Part shown: positions 1-11,479 of the stretch, piece after piece
How the letters are laid out: each line of letters begins with the position of its first letter
How positions within the stretch are numbered: position 1 is the first letter of the stretch
Assembly: GCA_018524725.1 (NCBI GenBank)
Contig: JAEUWP010000351.1
Location: 1 to 62,963, forward strand
Length of the DNA stretch: 62,963 bases
Direction: 5' to 3'
Source: Podaxis mareebaensis
Lineage: Eukaryota; Basidiomycota; Agaricomycetes; Agaricales; Agaricaceae
Notes under the pieces: generated by a model
The model's database searches: none
The model's input: only the letters and a program-made list of their open reading frames with translations
Told to the model about the DNA's origin: nothing
Translations under genes and position numbers: made by a program

Positions 1-1413
1 GTTAATAGGGGGTGGGGTGGAGGAGGGGGGGGAAGGACAGGGAGGGGGAGGAAGGGAATCCTTAGGAGGGAATGCAGGGGCCATGATAGGCTTATGCTGA
101 GTGGAAGCCACTACCATATTGTGAGGCATCTGGTGACAAGACACTGTGGTCTAAGAGCTAGGGTTAGGATTAGCCTTTTCCTGACTGGATGGGTCAGGAG
201 CAGCCTGGAGTGACGATGAAGGGGGGGGAGGAAGCATGTCAGCATCAATATTGGAGGATGATGACTCACTGGGTTTAGTAGGGTCAGCGGGGGGGAGATG
301 TGAAAGGGTGATTGCTTGAGCAGTGTCCCTTTCAAGTTGTGAATCTGAGCCCTGGAGAAACCCAGAGGCATCAGAGGGAGGGGGGAGAGAGCCCTGGAGA
401 GACCCAGAGGCATCTTTAGGGGAAGGGGAGGACACTGCCAGTGCCTTTTCAGCCCAACATTCTTGATGATGCCCAGTCGACATGGGCATGGGGGTGGGCG
501 ATATTGTATGGAAGGGAGGAAATTGCATTGAGATAGCGTCATAAAGACGTATGTTGTGTGAGCTGTATGGAATGGCCTTATTGCGAAGTTGCTCAGAATG
601 AGCTATAGTTTGAATTATATTGATGAGAGAGGGAGTACCCTCAAATATGAAAAGGTCTCCTCCATTGTTCGTCCATGATGAAAGCCAACTGGAGGTGAAA
701 GAAAGAAGTACTGTAAGGAGATCGAGCACTTTGGGGTCTGAGGTGGTGGTGACATCAATGTCACTAAAAGTGTCACATAGGGTGCTATGGATTGCTGACC
801 AATCTGTTCCATGGGACAACTGTTCTTCACCTTGAGGCTGAGTGTTAGCTGGAGGAGAGATAGGAGTGAATGTAGGTAGAGTAGGGAGGGGGTCTGTAGG
901 TTGAGATTCATCCCAAGCTACTCTGGGAGTGGGAGGAACAAATCCATAAGAGGATGTGATAGCTTGGGCTGGTGAGAGAACTCTCTGCGAGGGGGCGATT
1001 TCTGGGGAGAGGTCTAGATCTTTGCGAGTCAGTGTGATAGATGGGTGGACTGAGCAGGGAGTTGAAAGACCTTGAGATCCTTTGTGTTCATTGTTTGCCT
1101 CTGCTGAAGAGACTAAGGTGGCATTGTCATCCTCCTTGAATTTCATGCTCTTTTCAAGGCAGTTGGAGAGGGATTGATTGGTTGAGTAGGAGTGTTTGGC
1201 TTCAATGGAAGGAGAGGGGGAGGGGGGCTTCCATAGGAAGTCCTCAGACACTTGGAAGTCATTGAAGAGACCGATGGAGGCCTCTTGAGGAAGAGTGGGG
1301 TTGGGCACTACACTAGTGCTAGATTGATGATGGTGAACAATGCCTGAACAGATGCTACTGGCAGTCTTCTTGACACCTCCAAAGAAGCTGCTAGATTCCT
1401 TGGAGTCTTTCAT
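1..1413 (-). pseudogene. LINE ORF1 (gag-like), decayed, 5' part
   Basis: ORF1 of the LINE starts with MKDSKESSSFFGGVKK, equivalent to MKDSKD at 8884 and 29443 in the other copies. The ORF is open for about 420 codons, then hits TAG near 151-153 at the place where the other copies read a Trp codon (SGWS or SAWS). This is a TGG-to-TAG change. The remaining part to base 1 is still alignable (the APAFPPK motif is readable) but heavily substituted. The protein is Pro/Ser-rich and low-complexity, which is usual for ORF1 of fungal LINEs. It would bind element RNA if functional. The CCHC knuckles lie outside the window. Confidence 0.8.
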
Positions 1414-1497
1414 ACTGAGATAGAACAAGTTTTTGTATTCCTTGTACTATGAGCAACTGAACCACTGAGATGATGGTGGTAGTTACTGAGAAAGGAA
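1..1497 (-). mobile_element. LINE (Tad1-like non-LTR retrotransposon), copy 1, 5' part, cut by window edge
   Basis: This is the 5' end and ORF1 start of the same LINE family found complete at 8793-15703 and 29356-36280. Read on the minus strand, the element begins near 1497 with the CCTTTCTCAGTAACTACC start shared by all three copies. It runs out of the window at base 1. It is strongly CpG-depleted: several arginine codons of the other copies are replaced by Cys, His or Gln codons, as expected from C-to-T and G-to-A change at CpG. This is the most decayed of the three copies. Confidence 0.85.
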
Positions 1498-1589
1498 GGT
1501 TTTTGACCCCTCCATCACTCCCAGGCCTCCCCCCCACCATCACTCACAGGCCCATTGTAGCATTCCTTATAGATTCTTTGTAGATGTAG
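1498..1589. other. Short spacer between LINE copy 1 and fold-back element
   Basis: CT-rich sequence with two similar CATCACTC-containing segments. No gene or other feature seen. Confidence 0.4.
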
Positions 1590-2310
1590 CACCTATGGCT
1601 CCTGCAAAATGGGCCTAATTAGGCAGTAGTAATGGGCTGTTCCTACAGCCTAGTTAGGCATGGTTTCAGTGGATTCCCTATAGGATGGCCAAAGTATGGC
1701 CATAGCATGAAACAAAATAGTAAGTAATATATACCTCAATACCAAGAAGGCTACAAGACATCTCCCACCCTTGCTCCCTGCTCCCCCACAGCTGACAAGA
1801 CCCCTTGCTCATCATCAGCCCACCCTCCCCATATCCAGAAATTCTGGAATCTCTTCTGGGTGATGTTACTAGATACACACATCATCAGGGCCTTTGTGCC
1901 CATTGCCTCTGTTGGCCTCTGCTCATTGCCTCCTACCCTTCTCCTGCCCTTTTCCCACCCTTCTCCTGCCCTTTCCCATGCCTTACAATCTCCTCATCTG
2001 TCTATCCCCCTCTTTCCACCTGTCCCTATGCCTTATTCCTAGACATTCCATGTATATAATACCCCAGTTAATGCATACTGATACACAATGAAAGACATAG
2101 AGGTAGCAACATTAGCAAGTCATATTTTCCCATGATACCCTACACTACTATGCTTGTCATCAGGCACCAATATCTCAACCAGACCTGAGTTTCTTTGAGG
2201 AGAATATGCTCACCTATGCTGTAGAGTAACAGTACATAACAAATCTCACATTTACTTGAGCTGGAACATGCAAATATGGATATGTTTTTCATATGTTTTT
2301 CATATGTCAT
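1590..2310 (+). repeat. Left inverted arm of fold-back element
   Basis: 721 bp, complementary to 3290-3999. It contains a polypyrimidine tract near 1925-2035 made of repeated CTTCTCCTGCCC-like units. The apparent ORFs in it are low-complexity shadows. Confidence 0.75.
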
Positions 2311-3289
2311 ATCTGAAGTTAGGCCTTGAAATACATGGATATGAGTGCAGTCAACAAGGCTCTGATCTACTTACATCCCCTATACTCATCTAATATGTAG
2401 TAAATAGAGGAATCAATGCCAAAATACCCTGATTTGATGGAAGGTTTTAATGTTTGTATGATAAAAATATTTTATGGTAAATCAGGCCAACACTGTTCTT
2501 CAGCACTAAACAAACTTTTAATTAAGCTTTTGTAGGGTATCCCCTTCTATGTATTTAATGCAGCTTCCTACAGGATATGGCAACAGGCATGATAATGGAG
2601 TAATGCTTGCTGATGATGTTTTTCATGTATTTCTTGCATAATGAGCTCATTCCTTCACTACACCCTAAGATATTTTATGGAAAGGTGCAGGTTAACAATC
2701 TGCATCCACCACAAAAAACTGATTGAGATTATCTTCAATGGTTGCAAAGATACATGCAAATTGGTGTTTGAGTTGAACACACATGTATTTGATGGCTCTG
2801 ATGTCACATCCACAAGTGTACGAGAACAATGATAAGTTGGGTCATTTCTCCACCATTACTCTACTAATCTCTGAGCTACCTTTTGTAATCACTCAAAGGA
2901 CATGTCTAGTATTATTTCCTACAGTTAGTCTTATTGGAGACCAGAAGATTTGACTTGCTATCTGCAAAACAACATGCAATGTTCTGTATTTAATGATAAA
3001 TGCATCAGGGGTTGTTTTTTGTGGTATATACTGCTCAAATATGGTTATATACCCACAAGAGTCATGATAGAATATGTTCAAAATGTTATAGAGCCTTGAA
3101 CTGCAGCCAGATTTCTCCAGGAAAGGGATTGTTTTTCTGACATTTGACAGAAAAATGAACCAAAGTAAAGCATATATCATGGACTCATGATATTCTCAAA
3201 AGAACCATATTCATAAATCCTCAGTATCTTCTAGCCACAAACATGTAGAAACTTCTGGATGTTGCTTTACTTGTTTATCATGTCAAGAA

Positions 3290-3999
3290 ATGACATATGA
3301 CAAACATATGAAAAACATATCAATATTTGCATGTTCCAGTTTGAGTAAATGTGAGATTTGTTATTTACTGTTACTCTACAGCATAGGTGAGCATATTCTC
3401 CTCAAAGAAACTCAGGTCTGGTTGAGATATTGGTGCCCAATGATGAGCATAGTGGTGTAGAGTATCATGGGAAAATATGACTTGCTGATGTTGCTACCTC
3501 TATGTCTTTCATTGTGTATCAGTATGCATTAACTGGGGTATTATATACATGGAATATCTAGGAATAAGACATAGGGATGGGTGGAAAGAGGGGGATGGAT
3601 AGATGAGGAGATTGTAAGGCATGGGAAAGGGCAGGAGAAGGGCAGGAGAAGGGCAGGAGGCAATGAGCAGGGGCCAACAGAGGCAATGGGCACAAAGGCC
3701 CTGATGACATGTGTATCTGGTAATGTCACCCAGAAGAGATTCTGGAATTTCTGGATATGGGGAGGGTGGACTAATGATGAGCAAGGGGTCTTGTCAGCTG
3801 TGGGGGGGCAGGGAGCAAGGGTGGGAGATGTCTTGCAGCCTTCTTGGTGTTGAGGTATATATTACTTACTATTTTGTTTCATGCTATGGCCATACTTTGG
3901 CCATCCTATAGGGAATCCACTGAAACCATGCCTAACTAGGCTGTAGGAATGGCCTGTTACTACTGCCTAATTAGGCCTGTTTTGTGGGAGCCATAGGTG
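3290..3999 (-). repeat. Right inverted arm of fold-back element
   Basis: 710 bp, complementary to 1590-2310. The purine-rich complement of the CTCCTGCCC tract lies near 3580-3670. Confidence 0.75.
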
Positions 4000-4555
4000 A
4001 GGTGTAGACTGAGAGATGAGGGTCCACATACCTTTGAGTGCATGTTTGCTGTTAGAGTGCCAGCACAAAAGGCATGGAAAACAGGCATTGTGAAATTACC
4101 ACACCTGCACCCACACTCTACTGCAGAGTGCCATAGGGTGCTGCTACATGGTACTGCTCTTTTATGCAGTACCAAGACTTACCACATTTGTAAGCAGTGG
4201 TAGTCAGTGCTATTTGGCAGCTGAACAGGACATCTCAGGTGCATTATCTCACATTATTTACAATGAAATAGCAATTTTGTTTCTATCTACAGTAACTATA
4301 TGTAATTCTTATATCCTAGCTCCATACAACCTTGTATAAACTCCTTCTGAAAACACCCACACAGTGAGATTGATGCATGGTCCAGTGGTGCTGGATATGA
4401 CAGAACCACCAGTAGCTGCAGTAGATAGCAGTAGATAGTGGTACTGGATGTAGTAGAGTGGTGGCAGGTGGTGGTACTGGTTGCAGTAGGTTAGTGGTAG
4501 GTAGTGGTACTGGATGCAGTAGGTCACAATACCCAGCAGTACTGGTTGTGGTCAC
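4000..4555. repeat. Minisatellite-bearing repeat next to KDZ-A left end
   Basis: From about 4380 the sequence is a degenerate minisatellite of GGTACTGGATGCAGTAG-like units. The same kind of repeat occurs just outside the right end of KDZ-A (39660-39730), inside KDZ-B (50690-51130) and, in a CpG-containing form, at 40145-40240. A segment near 4080-4135 also resembles the complement of 51165-51200. This looks like an older dispersed repeat into which KDZ-A inserted. No gene is seen. Confidence 0.5.
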
Positions 4556-4655
4556 ATAGTCAACCTACAGTGTAGTGAGTGACTTGCTCCAGCAAAGCCA
4601 TACAATGTAATGAGTGAGATGGGACCAGCAGGCCCACTGGCCATAAAATGGGTTT
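4556..4655 (+). repeat. KDZ-A left terminal inverted repeat
   Basis: About 100 bp. By eye it pairs with the inverted right end (24655-24736 plus 39636-39659). Most differences are TG against CA, the pattern left when an ancestral CpG decays on opposite strands. KDZ-B starts with a similar repeat at 49871. Confidence 0.8.
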
Positions 4656-4828
4656 GGATGGGTAAACAGACACCACAGTTCTGGCACTAGGAGTGAGCTG
4701 GAAGCTGACTGGCTCTTCACCCTGAGAGGAGAAGTGGGAAGTTGAGAGAGTGTACTCACAAGTAGGGAGTGACTATGTGTAGGATATTACAGTCAAGAGA
4801 TTGTGTGCATAATGATTACATTAGTTGG

Positions 4829-6541
4829 TGAATGTCACATAGTCATCCAGCCCCAGATAGTTTTCAAAGTTGGCTGCAGTGTAAGGTCCCAGTGCCATAG
4901 TTGTGCCAGATGGACCAGCCTCCATGTCATCATTGGAGTCTGGCATGATTAAGAGAGTATGGTGAATATCTGTCACATCTGGGACAGACAGACCATCACT
5001 AGAATCTGTAGATGTCTGAGTCACATGGGAAGAAAGTAAAAGTGTATGGTAACACACTGGCATCTGGCAAATCATCGGTTATGTGGGTGGGGGAGCTTTC
5101 CAAGCCAGAGGACATCTCTAAAAGTGCCCTGTGAACATCTGTAGATGGGCACATGGGCTGTCAGGTGAAAAAAGATGAAAGATGAGTGAGAGTGATTTAT
5201 GGCATCTGGCACATTGGCATGCAAGTTATAAGGGGAGCTTTCAGCATCAGAGGACATCTCTAAAAGTGCCCTATGGATATCTGCAGCTAGGTGTGGGGTT
5301 GGTGAGGTGAACCATGTAAAAACAAAGTGAGAGAGGGTAGGTTACCAGCATTCAGCATATTGGGTTGGAAGTTGGAGTGGGAGCTTTCATCATTAGATGA
5401 GATGGCCAAAAGAGCCTGGTGAATGGCTGCAAATAAGAGTGTAAGTTATAAGGAAGGAAGAGAGAGCAAGCAGAGGGGATAACAAACTGGCAACTGGCAC
5501 ATCATGAGGCAAGCCAGCATAAGAACTGTTGTCATCCAGAGACATATCCACTAAGGCCTGATGAATGTGTGTGACAGAAGGGATGGAAACTTTGCTGCCA
5601 GAGCTGCAAGATTTGGGAGAGGTATCAGCTGCAGCATTGATAGCAGCAAAGGTAGGGGGAGATGTTGGTGAGACACATGATGAGTCACTTGTAGCACATC
5701 TGTGGAGGGCAGTGAGAACAACAGAGGGTAAAGGTGGCAATGGTTGGGCCAAGCCGGCACTTGCATAGACACTGGCTTGAGCACTGGGAGTGACTGGCAT
5801 TTGGACTTGGGCATTGGCACTGGCATCAGGAGCATTGATTGTGGCTAGATCTACATCAGGCAATGATGGAGGAAACCAACCAACAGAAGATGAGGCATAG
5901 TGGCACAGGGGCCTGAGGCAGAAATGGTCTAGGACATCAGCAGATGCTAGTTCTGGCAAGGGAGAGGCCACATTAATGGACAAATGGGGTGCCAGTGCCA
6001 GGGTGGCTGAGTGAGAAGGTTCACCAGAGTAGTATGTACTGGTGAAGTGTCCCCAGGACAGGGGAGCATTGTAGCCAGTATGTGGAATTTCAAAATTGTT
6101 GTCACTGGCACACTGCATGTGGGAGATATCATCAGTAGTCAGGTTGACTCCCCAGATCCATTTGAGGGATGGGTGTGGGGCAATGCAATCTCTCTCAGCT
6201 TTGGAATGTTCCCAGATAAACCTAATGATATTATGCTTGGATACCTTGACAGGAGGCTTGGCTGCCTTTCCTTTGGCCTTGGAAGTCTGTGTGTGCCTGG
6301 TAGCTGGAGTTGATGCTGAAGGTTCTCCTGCTGGCATTGATTGCAATGTCAAAGACTCAGGGACGGTGCCCCATGCCTCATATCCCTGGGCAGAGTTTTC
6401 AGCTTCTTTGCTGATGGCCATCTCATACAACTGGTTGAAGCCAGATACACAGTGCATTGTTAACTGCCATTTCTCCTGGTGTTCAGCACCAATGTACTGG
6501 ATTTGATGTTGTAACACCTGGAGGTGCCAAAGGGCATCCAT
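4829..6541 (-). pseudogene. KDZ-A cargo gene with duplicated 81-nt exons
   Basis: No family recognised. A long first exon (6541 to 5488, about 350 codons) encodes a Pro/Ser/Ala-rich protein. It ends in the repeat THIHQALVDMSLDDNSS. Then come three exons of exactly 81 nt each, at 5346-5426, 5200-5280 and 5058-5138. Each encodes a variant of the 27-residue unit IHRALLEMSSDAESSP...NVPDA and is bounded by TGCAG or CTACAG acceptors and short introns of 61-65 nt. A last exon (about 5010 to 4829) starts with a diverged unit (DIHHTLLIM) and ends in a distinct acidic tail. The donor after the exon at 5200-5280 seems lost. The gene lies behind the transposase on the same strand; no copy is visible in KDZ-B, where this end is outside the window. 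Confidence 0.55.
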
Positions 6542-6550
6542 TGCTACCCC

Positions 6551-7217
6551 CTAGTAAAGAGTGCACATCTCACAACTCAGTGGTATATGAGCCATGGGAA
6601 CCTTGTCAGCATGGTCTGTGAGGTCCAGGGGAGGTGCTGGTTTGCCTTGTTCCTTTGCCAGTTGTTGCTGGTGAAACAACAGGCACTCTGGCAACAATGC
6701 AAAGTTGAGGAAGAATGAGTCCAGAGGTGACTGCCTCTTGTTCCACCAGTCCTTTAAGTATTTGGTTACAGTGCTGAGTGGGAAGGGAATAATATTGCTG
6801 GCATCCAAGACATGTTGAAGGTGCTGGTCAAATACTAAGCACTGTTCCTGGTGGTCAATGGCTGAGGCAAGAGTGCAGATGACTGCCAGAACCAAGACTA
6901 CCTGATGACCTGATGGCTTCCATTCCAAACCAGGACATCACAAAATACTGTATTCACATCAGCTAATGGGTCATATGATAATTCAGTAATAATGTTGAAC
7001 TTACATATTCCCTGATAAGGCCTTTTTCAAGCCACTCTGCCCTTTTGTAATCCCTTGTATTCTGCCTGTGAAGTAGAATGGCACAAAGGTGAGACTCAAA
7101 GTACTGGATAAGTAGCCTTGAGTCAAGGTCAGCCAGTGGCTCTGTTGCAGTGGGTTGGGGAATGGAAGGCATGGGAGCAGGAAGCAAAGATGGATAAGAT
7201 TGGTTCAGGATATACAT
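6551..7217 (-). pseudogene. KDZ-A cargo ORFs behind the transposase (unknown)
   Basis: Two minus-strand coding blocks. The first (7217 to about 7014) reads MYILNQSYPSLL and ends EKGLIREY at a good GTAAGT donor. The second (about 6928 to 6551) reads through LSTVTKYLKDWWNKRQSP to a TAG just before the next gene. The reading frame across the presumed intron (acceptor near 6955) is not consistent in my reading, so this may be a decayed gene or the upstream part of the exon-repeat gene. I recognise no domain. Its position and strand fit a KDZ-A cargo gene. Confidence 0.35.
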
Positions 7218-7274
7218 GATGGCATAACAAAAATCTATATAAGCTTATCTGCAGCATTATCAATGGGTCCAAGG

Positions 7275-8777
7275 TCAAGTGCTGGAACATTGCATTACAT
7301 ATTGGTCATTGGTCTGAGCAAATGCAGCATCAGCTTTGTGAGCCATGCCTCGCCACATTGCTGATTTATGTGTGGCATAGGCTGCTGGTCCTGGAGATAC
7401 TGCTGACATCTTCCTATTTTCCCAGAGGGACCAGTTGAAAAGAAAGGAATGAACTACCCACTCCATTTCATACTGGACAAGTGTCACTTCTTCTTCCCAA
7501 CACATTTTCCTAGCTCAGGCATGTAAATAATGGACCTGTTGAACTGTCAGATAGATGAGACATAATGCCAAGGCATGGATAAAGCACTGATCACTGGACT
7601 TACATTCACAGACAGTGCCAGGGGAGGCCAAACTGGCACCTGGCCCATGTTGCTATATCCAGGAAAGGTGGATTGTAGTTGAACCTGGCTGGTTTGGGTC
7701 AAGCAATGCTGTGCTAGCTTTGACATCCTCATGTGCAAGTGGCTGAAACACTGCCTGTGTTGCCAGATCTGGTTGAAGACAGAAGAGTGCTGATCAGCAC
7801 TTGTTGTATGACTGGCAATGAAATGAAATCTTCTTGTTAAGTTTTGCAATCTCTGCATGTGAGTGTGTTTGAAGGCTCTTCTGAGGAGCAACACTGATGA
7901 CATGGGAATATTGGAACAATTTTTCTGCAATCAATTGCCAAAGTGTGGAGAGATGCTGGTTAGCCCTTTCCTTGCACAAGGCAAGTTCAAGCTCTCTATA
8001 TGTATCTTGCAGAGCCCTGCTTGTTGAGGGCATTGGGATTGGCAATGTTGAAGCTGATAATCAACCAGGTGACAAGGGTATTGCCAGTGCTGAATGCACC
8101 ATATCAGTGCTTTCACCATCTGTCTCTTTTTCAGCATTATTGTCTTGAATGACATCAAGTGGTGGGACCTCCCTCATATTTGGGTCAATGTCATAGGTAT
8201 GTCTGGGTCAACCAGTGACTTTGTGTTGCATTTGCTCCAGTGTAGCAAGCTGCACATGGAGAGCCTCTGACATTTGATGGAGCTCCTCAGATGTAGTTCC
8301 CTGAGCTATGTCCTGGAAATGGTCCAAGATATATTGTAATTCAGTTCTGCAATGCCTGAGCATATTTCCTAAATAGCTACTAGGGTTGCCACTTACTGTT
8401 TCTCTTCAGTATCAAGGACCATCTCAAGCCACCATTCAGCATCTGTACTCCCTGGGTTCAGGTCTTGCATCATGGGACTGGTAGAGGCTGGCACACTTTT
8501 GGCATGTAGTATGTCCATTGCTGCCAGGTTATTGAACTGGCACTGCTTGGCTTTGACAATATCTTGTTCCCATTTTGCCCAGTCCTCTGGTTGGCTAGAC
8601 CCAGCAATTTTTAAGAAATAAGTCTCTGAGTTGAGTGCCATGGCTGATGCATCCTGATGACAATTGCATAGTACTGTGACTAACATGAAGCATAAGTATA
8701 TTGTCAGCACTTGGTGCAAAAAAGTTTACACCTATTGCCAAAAGCTTTTTGAAATTTGAGTCATTTGCATGATCATC
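7275..8777 (-). pseudogene. KDZ transposase, copy A, C-terminal part (after LINE insertion)
   Basis: The transposase frame resumes left of LINE copy 2 with HAKTIDDHANDSNFKKLLAI. A small intron follows (donor GTGTAAAC near 8712, acceptor TTAG near 8664). Next come the block ending DAEWWLEMVLDTEEKQ (to 8393), the helical block RELELALCKERANQHLS (near 7985) and the end block MCWEEEVTLVQYEMEW (7505 to 7275). These match the C-terminal half of KDZ transposases. Stops and frame shifts lie between 7930 and 7505, so this copy is inactive. It joins in frame to 15719-17879 when LINE copy 2 and one target duplication are removed. Confidence 0.75.
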
Positions 8778-8792
8778 AATTGTCTTGGCATG
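8778..8792 (+). repeat. Target-site duplication of LINE copy 2, left
   Basis: AATTGTCTTGGCATG, 15 bp, repeated exactly at 15704-15718 after the LINE poly(A). It lies within KDZ transposase codons. Confidence 0.9.
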
Positions 8793-8883
8793 TGGATCCT
8801 TCCTTTCTCAGTAACTACCACCATTGTCTCAGTGGTTCAGTTGCTCATAGTACAAGGAATACATTTACTCATTCTAAATCATC

Positions 8884-11472
8884 ATGAAAGACTCTAAGGA
8901 CTCTAGTGGCATCCTTGGAGGCTTTAAGAAGACCACCAGCTCCATCCGTTCCAGTATCGTTTGTCGACGTCGCTCTAGTGCCAGCGTAGCACCCAACCCC
9001 ACCTTTCCTCGAGAAGCCTCTGTCCCTCTCTTCAATGATTTTCAAGTTTCTGAAGACTTCCTTAGGAAACCTCCTTCACCCTCTCCCTCTATTGGAGCTA
9101 AACACTCCTATTCTACTGACCACTCTCTCTCAAATCAACTAGAGAAGAGTATGAAATTGAGAGAAGATGATGATGCCATGTCTGTCTCCTCAGCTGAAAC
9201 AAACGAGGACCAATCCCAAGGCACCTCCACTCCCAAATCTATTGCCCAGTCCATTGCGTCTGGTTGTGAAGGAATTGACCTTTCCCTGGAGATTGCCCTG
9301 TCCTCTCACAGGGTTCTCTCACCCACTCAGGCCATCGCCTCTTCTTACAGCTTTGTCCCCCCGACTCCAGGAGCAGCTTGGGATGAATCTCAGCCCTCTG
9401 ACCCCCTTCCTGCCCTTCCCACCTTCACCCCCATCTCCCCCCCAGCCAACAACCAGCCTCAAGGCGAGGACCCTTTGTCCCATGGAATGGATTGGTCAGC
9501 GATCCGCTCCTCACTTTGTGACACTCTTGGTGACATCGATGTCACTAACACCTCAGATCCTAAAGTGCTTAGCCTACTTACGGCACTTCTCTCTTTCACC
9601 TCCAGCTGGCTCTCTTCATAGACTAATAATGGAGGAGACTTCACCACTTTCGAGGGAACTTCCTCCCTCGTTCACTTAATGCAAGCAATCGCTCACTCTG
9701 AGCAACTCCAGAACAAATCCGTTCCATACAACAGTCACAACATGTGCCTCTATGATGCCATCTCTATGCAATTCCCCCCTGCCCATACTCTATCCCCTAC
9801 TCCTACTCCTATGTCCACTGGCCATCGTCAAGAACACCGGGCTGAAAAAGCACCGGCAGTGTCCTCCCCATCCCCCAAAGACACCTCTGGGATACTCCAG
9901 GGCTCTTCCCCTCTCTCCCCTCCTGACACCTCTGGGATACTCCAGGGCTCAGACTCGCAATTCGATAGGGACACTGTGCGAGCAATTGCACTCTCATGTC
10001 TTCCACTCGCTGATCCTAACAAGCCTGGTGAGTCCTCAACCTCTATTGTTGATGCTGACATGCTCCCTCCCCCTACCCAACCTACCATCCCTGCTGCTCC
10101 TGGTCCATCCAGCCAGGAAAAGGCTAACCCTAACCTCAGTGCGTGGTCTACAGTCAATCGTCGATGGGCGCCTCGTAAAATGATAGCTGCCCCTGCTCAG
10201 TGTAAGCCTATCGTAGCCCCTGCTTTCCCCCCCAAGAAACCCCTCCCCCTTCCTCATCCTTCTCCCCCTTCCTCTACCCCTCCCCCCATCAACAAAGCCA
10301 CCAAACCTCAGTACAGGTCTGGTGTGCCTTCCCCCTCCACTCAGAGGACGTCTTACTCCAAGGCGGCCTCTCAAACTCCTCTCAAAGTGGACGAGCTGCA
10401 AAAATATGCCGCTCTCCAAAATCAATTCCTGACAATGTCGCCAGTCGACATCATCAATTTTTTGCATAGCTCAGGAGACATTAAATCACCTGCTCCCAAA
10501 TCCCCTTCTTCCTCCTCCCGTCCTTCCCAACCTAAAGCAACTCAGGGCCCATCTTGCAAAAATGTCGTTGTACCGTTTAATGAATTGTTCACCCATCTCA
10601 TGATTACATCACTTGATCTTGTGGTCAGGTGCTGCAATAATGAACTTCATCACAAGAACCTTCCACTTCGTGTCGAATCAGCCAGAAAGAATGAGCACAC
10701 TCTTTGGCTCAATACTAGCTCTGTTGCTACCGAAGCAGAGCTGAATGCCATTAAAAAAGGCATCTCTGACTCTAACCAGTCATCTTTCGCAACCCCAGAA
10801 ATCAGGAATGTGGTCAACCCATCTCTCCCGATGTCCAAATCTTTCATCAAATTAACCAACCTCCCATACTTCAAGGAGGATGGCACCCCTTTCACAGCCG
10901 ATGATATTAAACCTGCCATTGATGCTTCCCCTTATGCCGATATCGCCAATCACCTTGTCAGCAAACCCAGATTCTGCCGAGTATCACCTCACTCTGACTC
11001 AGCCATTCTATTCTTTGACCTTTGGGACTCACAAACAGCTTCAAGGGCCAAACTTTATATTAACCACACCATCCTGTTTGAGAACAGAGTGTGCACTTTC
11101 TGAAGCGCTAGCATGAGGGTTGTGAGCCCTCTGTGCAACCAATGTTGGAGATGGGGACACCCCACTCACTTATGTAAAGCATGCAACCCCAGATGTGCCA
11201 TTTGTGGTGACCCCCACCACACCAACAACCACTGTCGTGATGGGTACTGCTGTCGCAGCAAGCCTGGCCCAAACCCTCATCCTCCTACCCCTGCTAATGT
11301 CACTGAGTGCCCTCACGTGACCTCCTTCAACTGCTTGTCATGTGGCTCCAAAGAGCACCACGTGAACAGCAATAAATGTCCATTCTTCCATCACAGATAT
11401 GACAAAGAATGGATTTTTAACCACCTCAAGGAGATGAAGACGGATAAAGCGAAGGCCGATTTCAATGCATGA
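8884..11472 (+). pseudogene. LINE copy 2 ORF1 (gag-like, CCHC knuckles)
   Basis: The ORF starts at MKDSKDSSGILGG. It is one frame to 11472, broken by TAG at 9619 (TGG in copy 3), TGA at 11101 (also present in copy 3) and TGA at 11470. The first ~740 codons are Pro/Ser-rich and then more structured (around SFIKLTNLPYF). The part after 11113 holds three zinc knuckles: CNQCWRWGHPTHLC and CAICGDPHHTNNHC (both CX2CX4HX4C), then CLSCGSKEHHVNSNKC (CX2CX4HX6C). Such ORF1 proteins coat element RNA. The ORF2 start ATG at 11480 overlaps the ancestral ORF1 end. Confidence 0.85.
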
Positions 11473-11479
11473 GCTGTTA

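Larger units (their letters stand above)
1590..3999. mobile_element. Fold-back (long terminal inverted repeat) element
   Basis: The left arm (1590-2310) is the inverted complement of the right arm (3290-3999). The match starts at CACCTATGGCTCC on the left and ends with its complement at 3999. It runs through the CCTAATTAGGC palindrome, the ATGGCCAAAG block, the pyrimidine-rich CCTTCTCCTGCCC tract and the GCAAATATGGATATG block. The inner ends are near CATATGTCAT. The central 980 bp (2311-3289) holds no recognisable transposase; short ORFs there have no family I know. No clear target-site duplication could be fixed. The arms differ mainly by transitions. It resembles a non-autonomous fold-back or long-TIR DNA transposon. 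Confidence 0.75.

Noticed and set aside
3893..4339. Short ORFs right of the fold-back element
   Set aside because: Overlapping small frames on both strands, with no domain and low CpG; they look like chance ORFs in repeat DNA.
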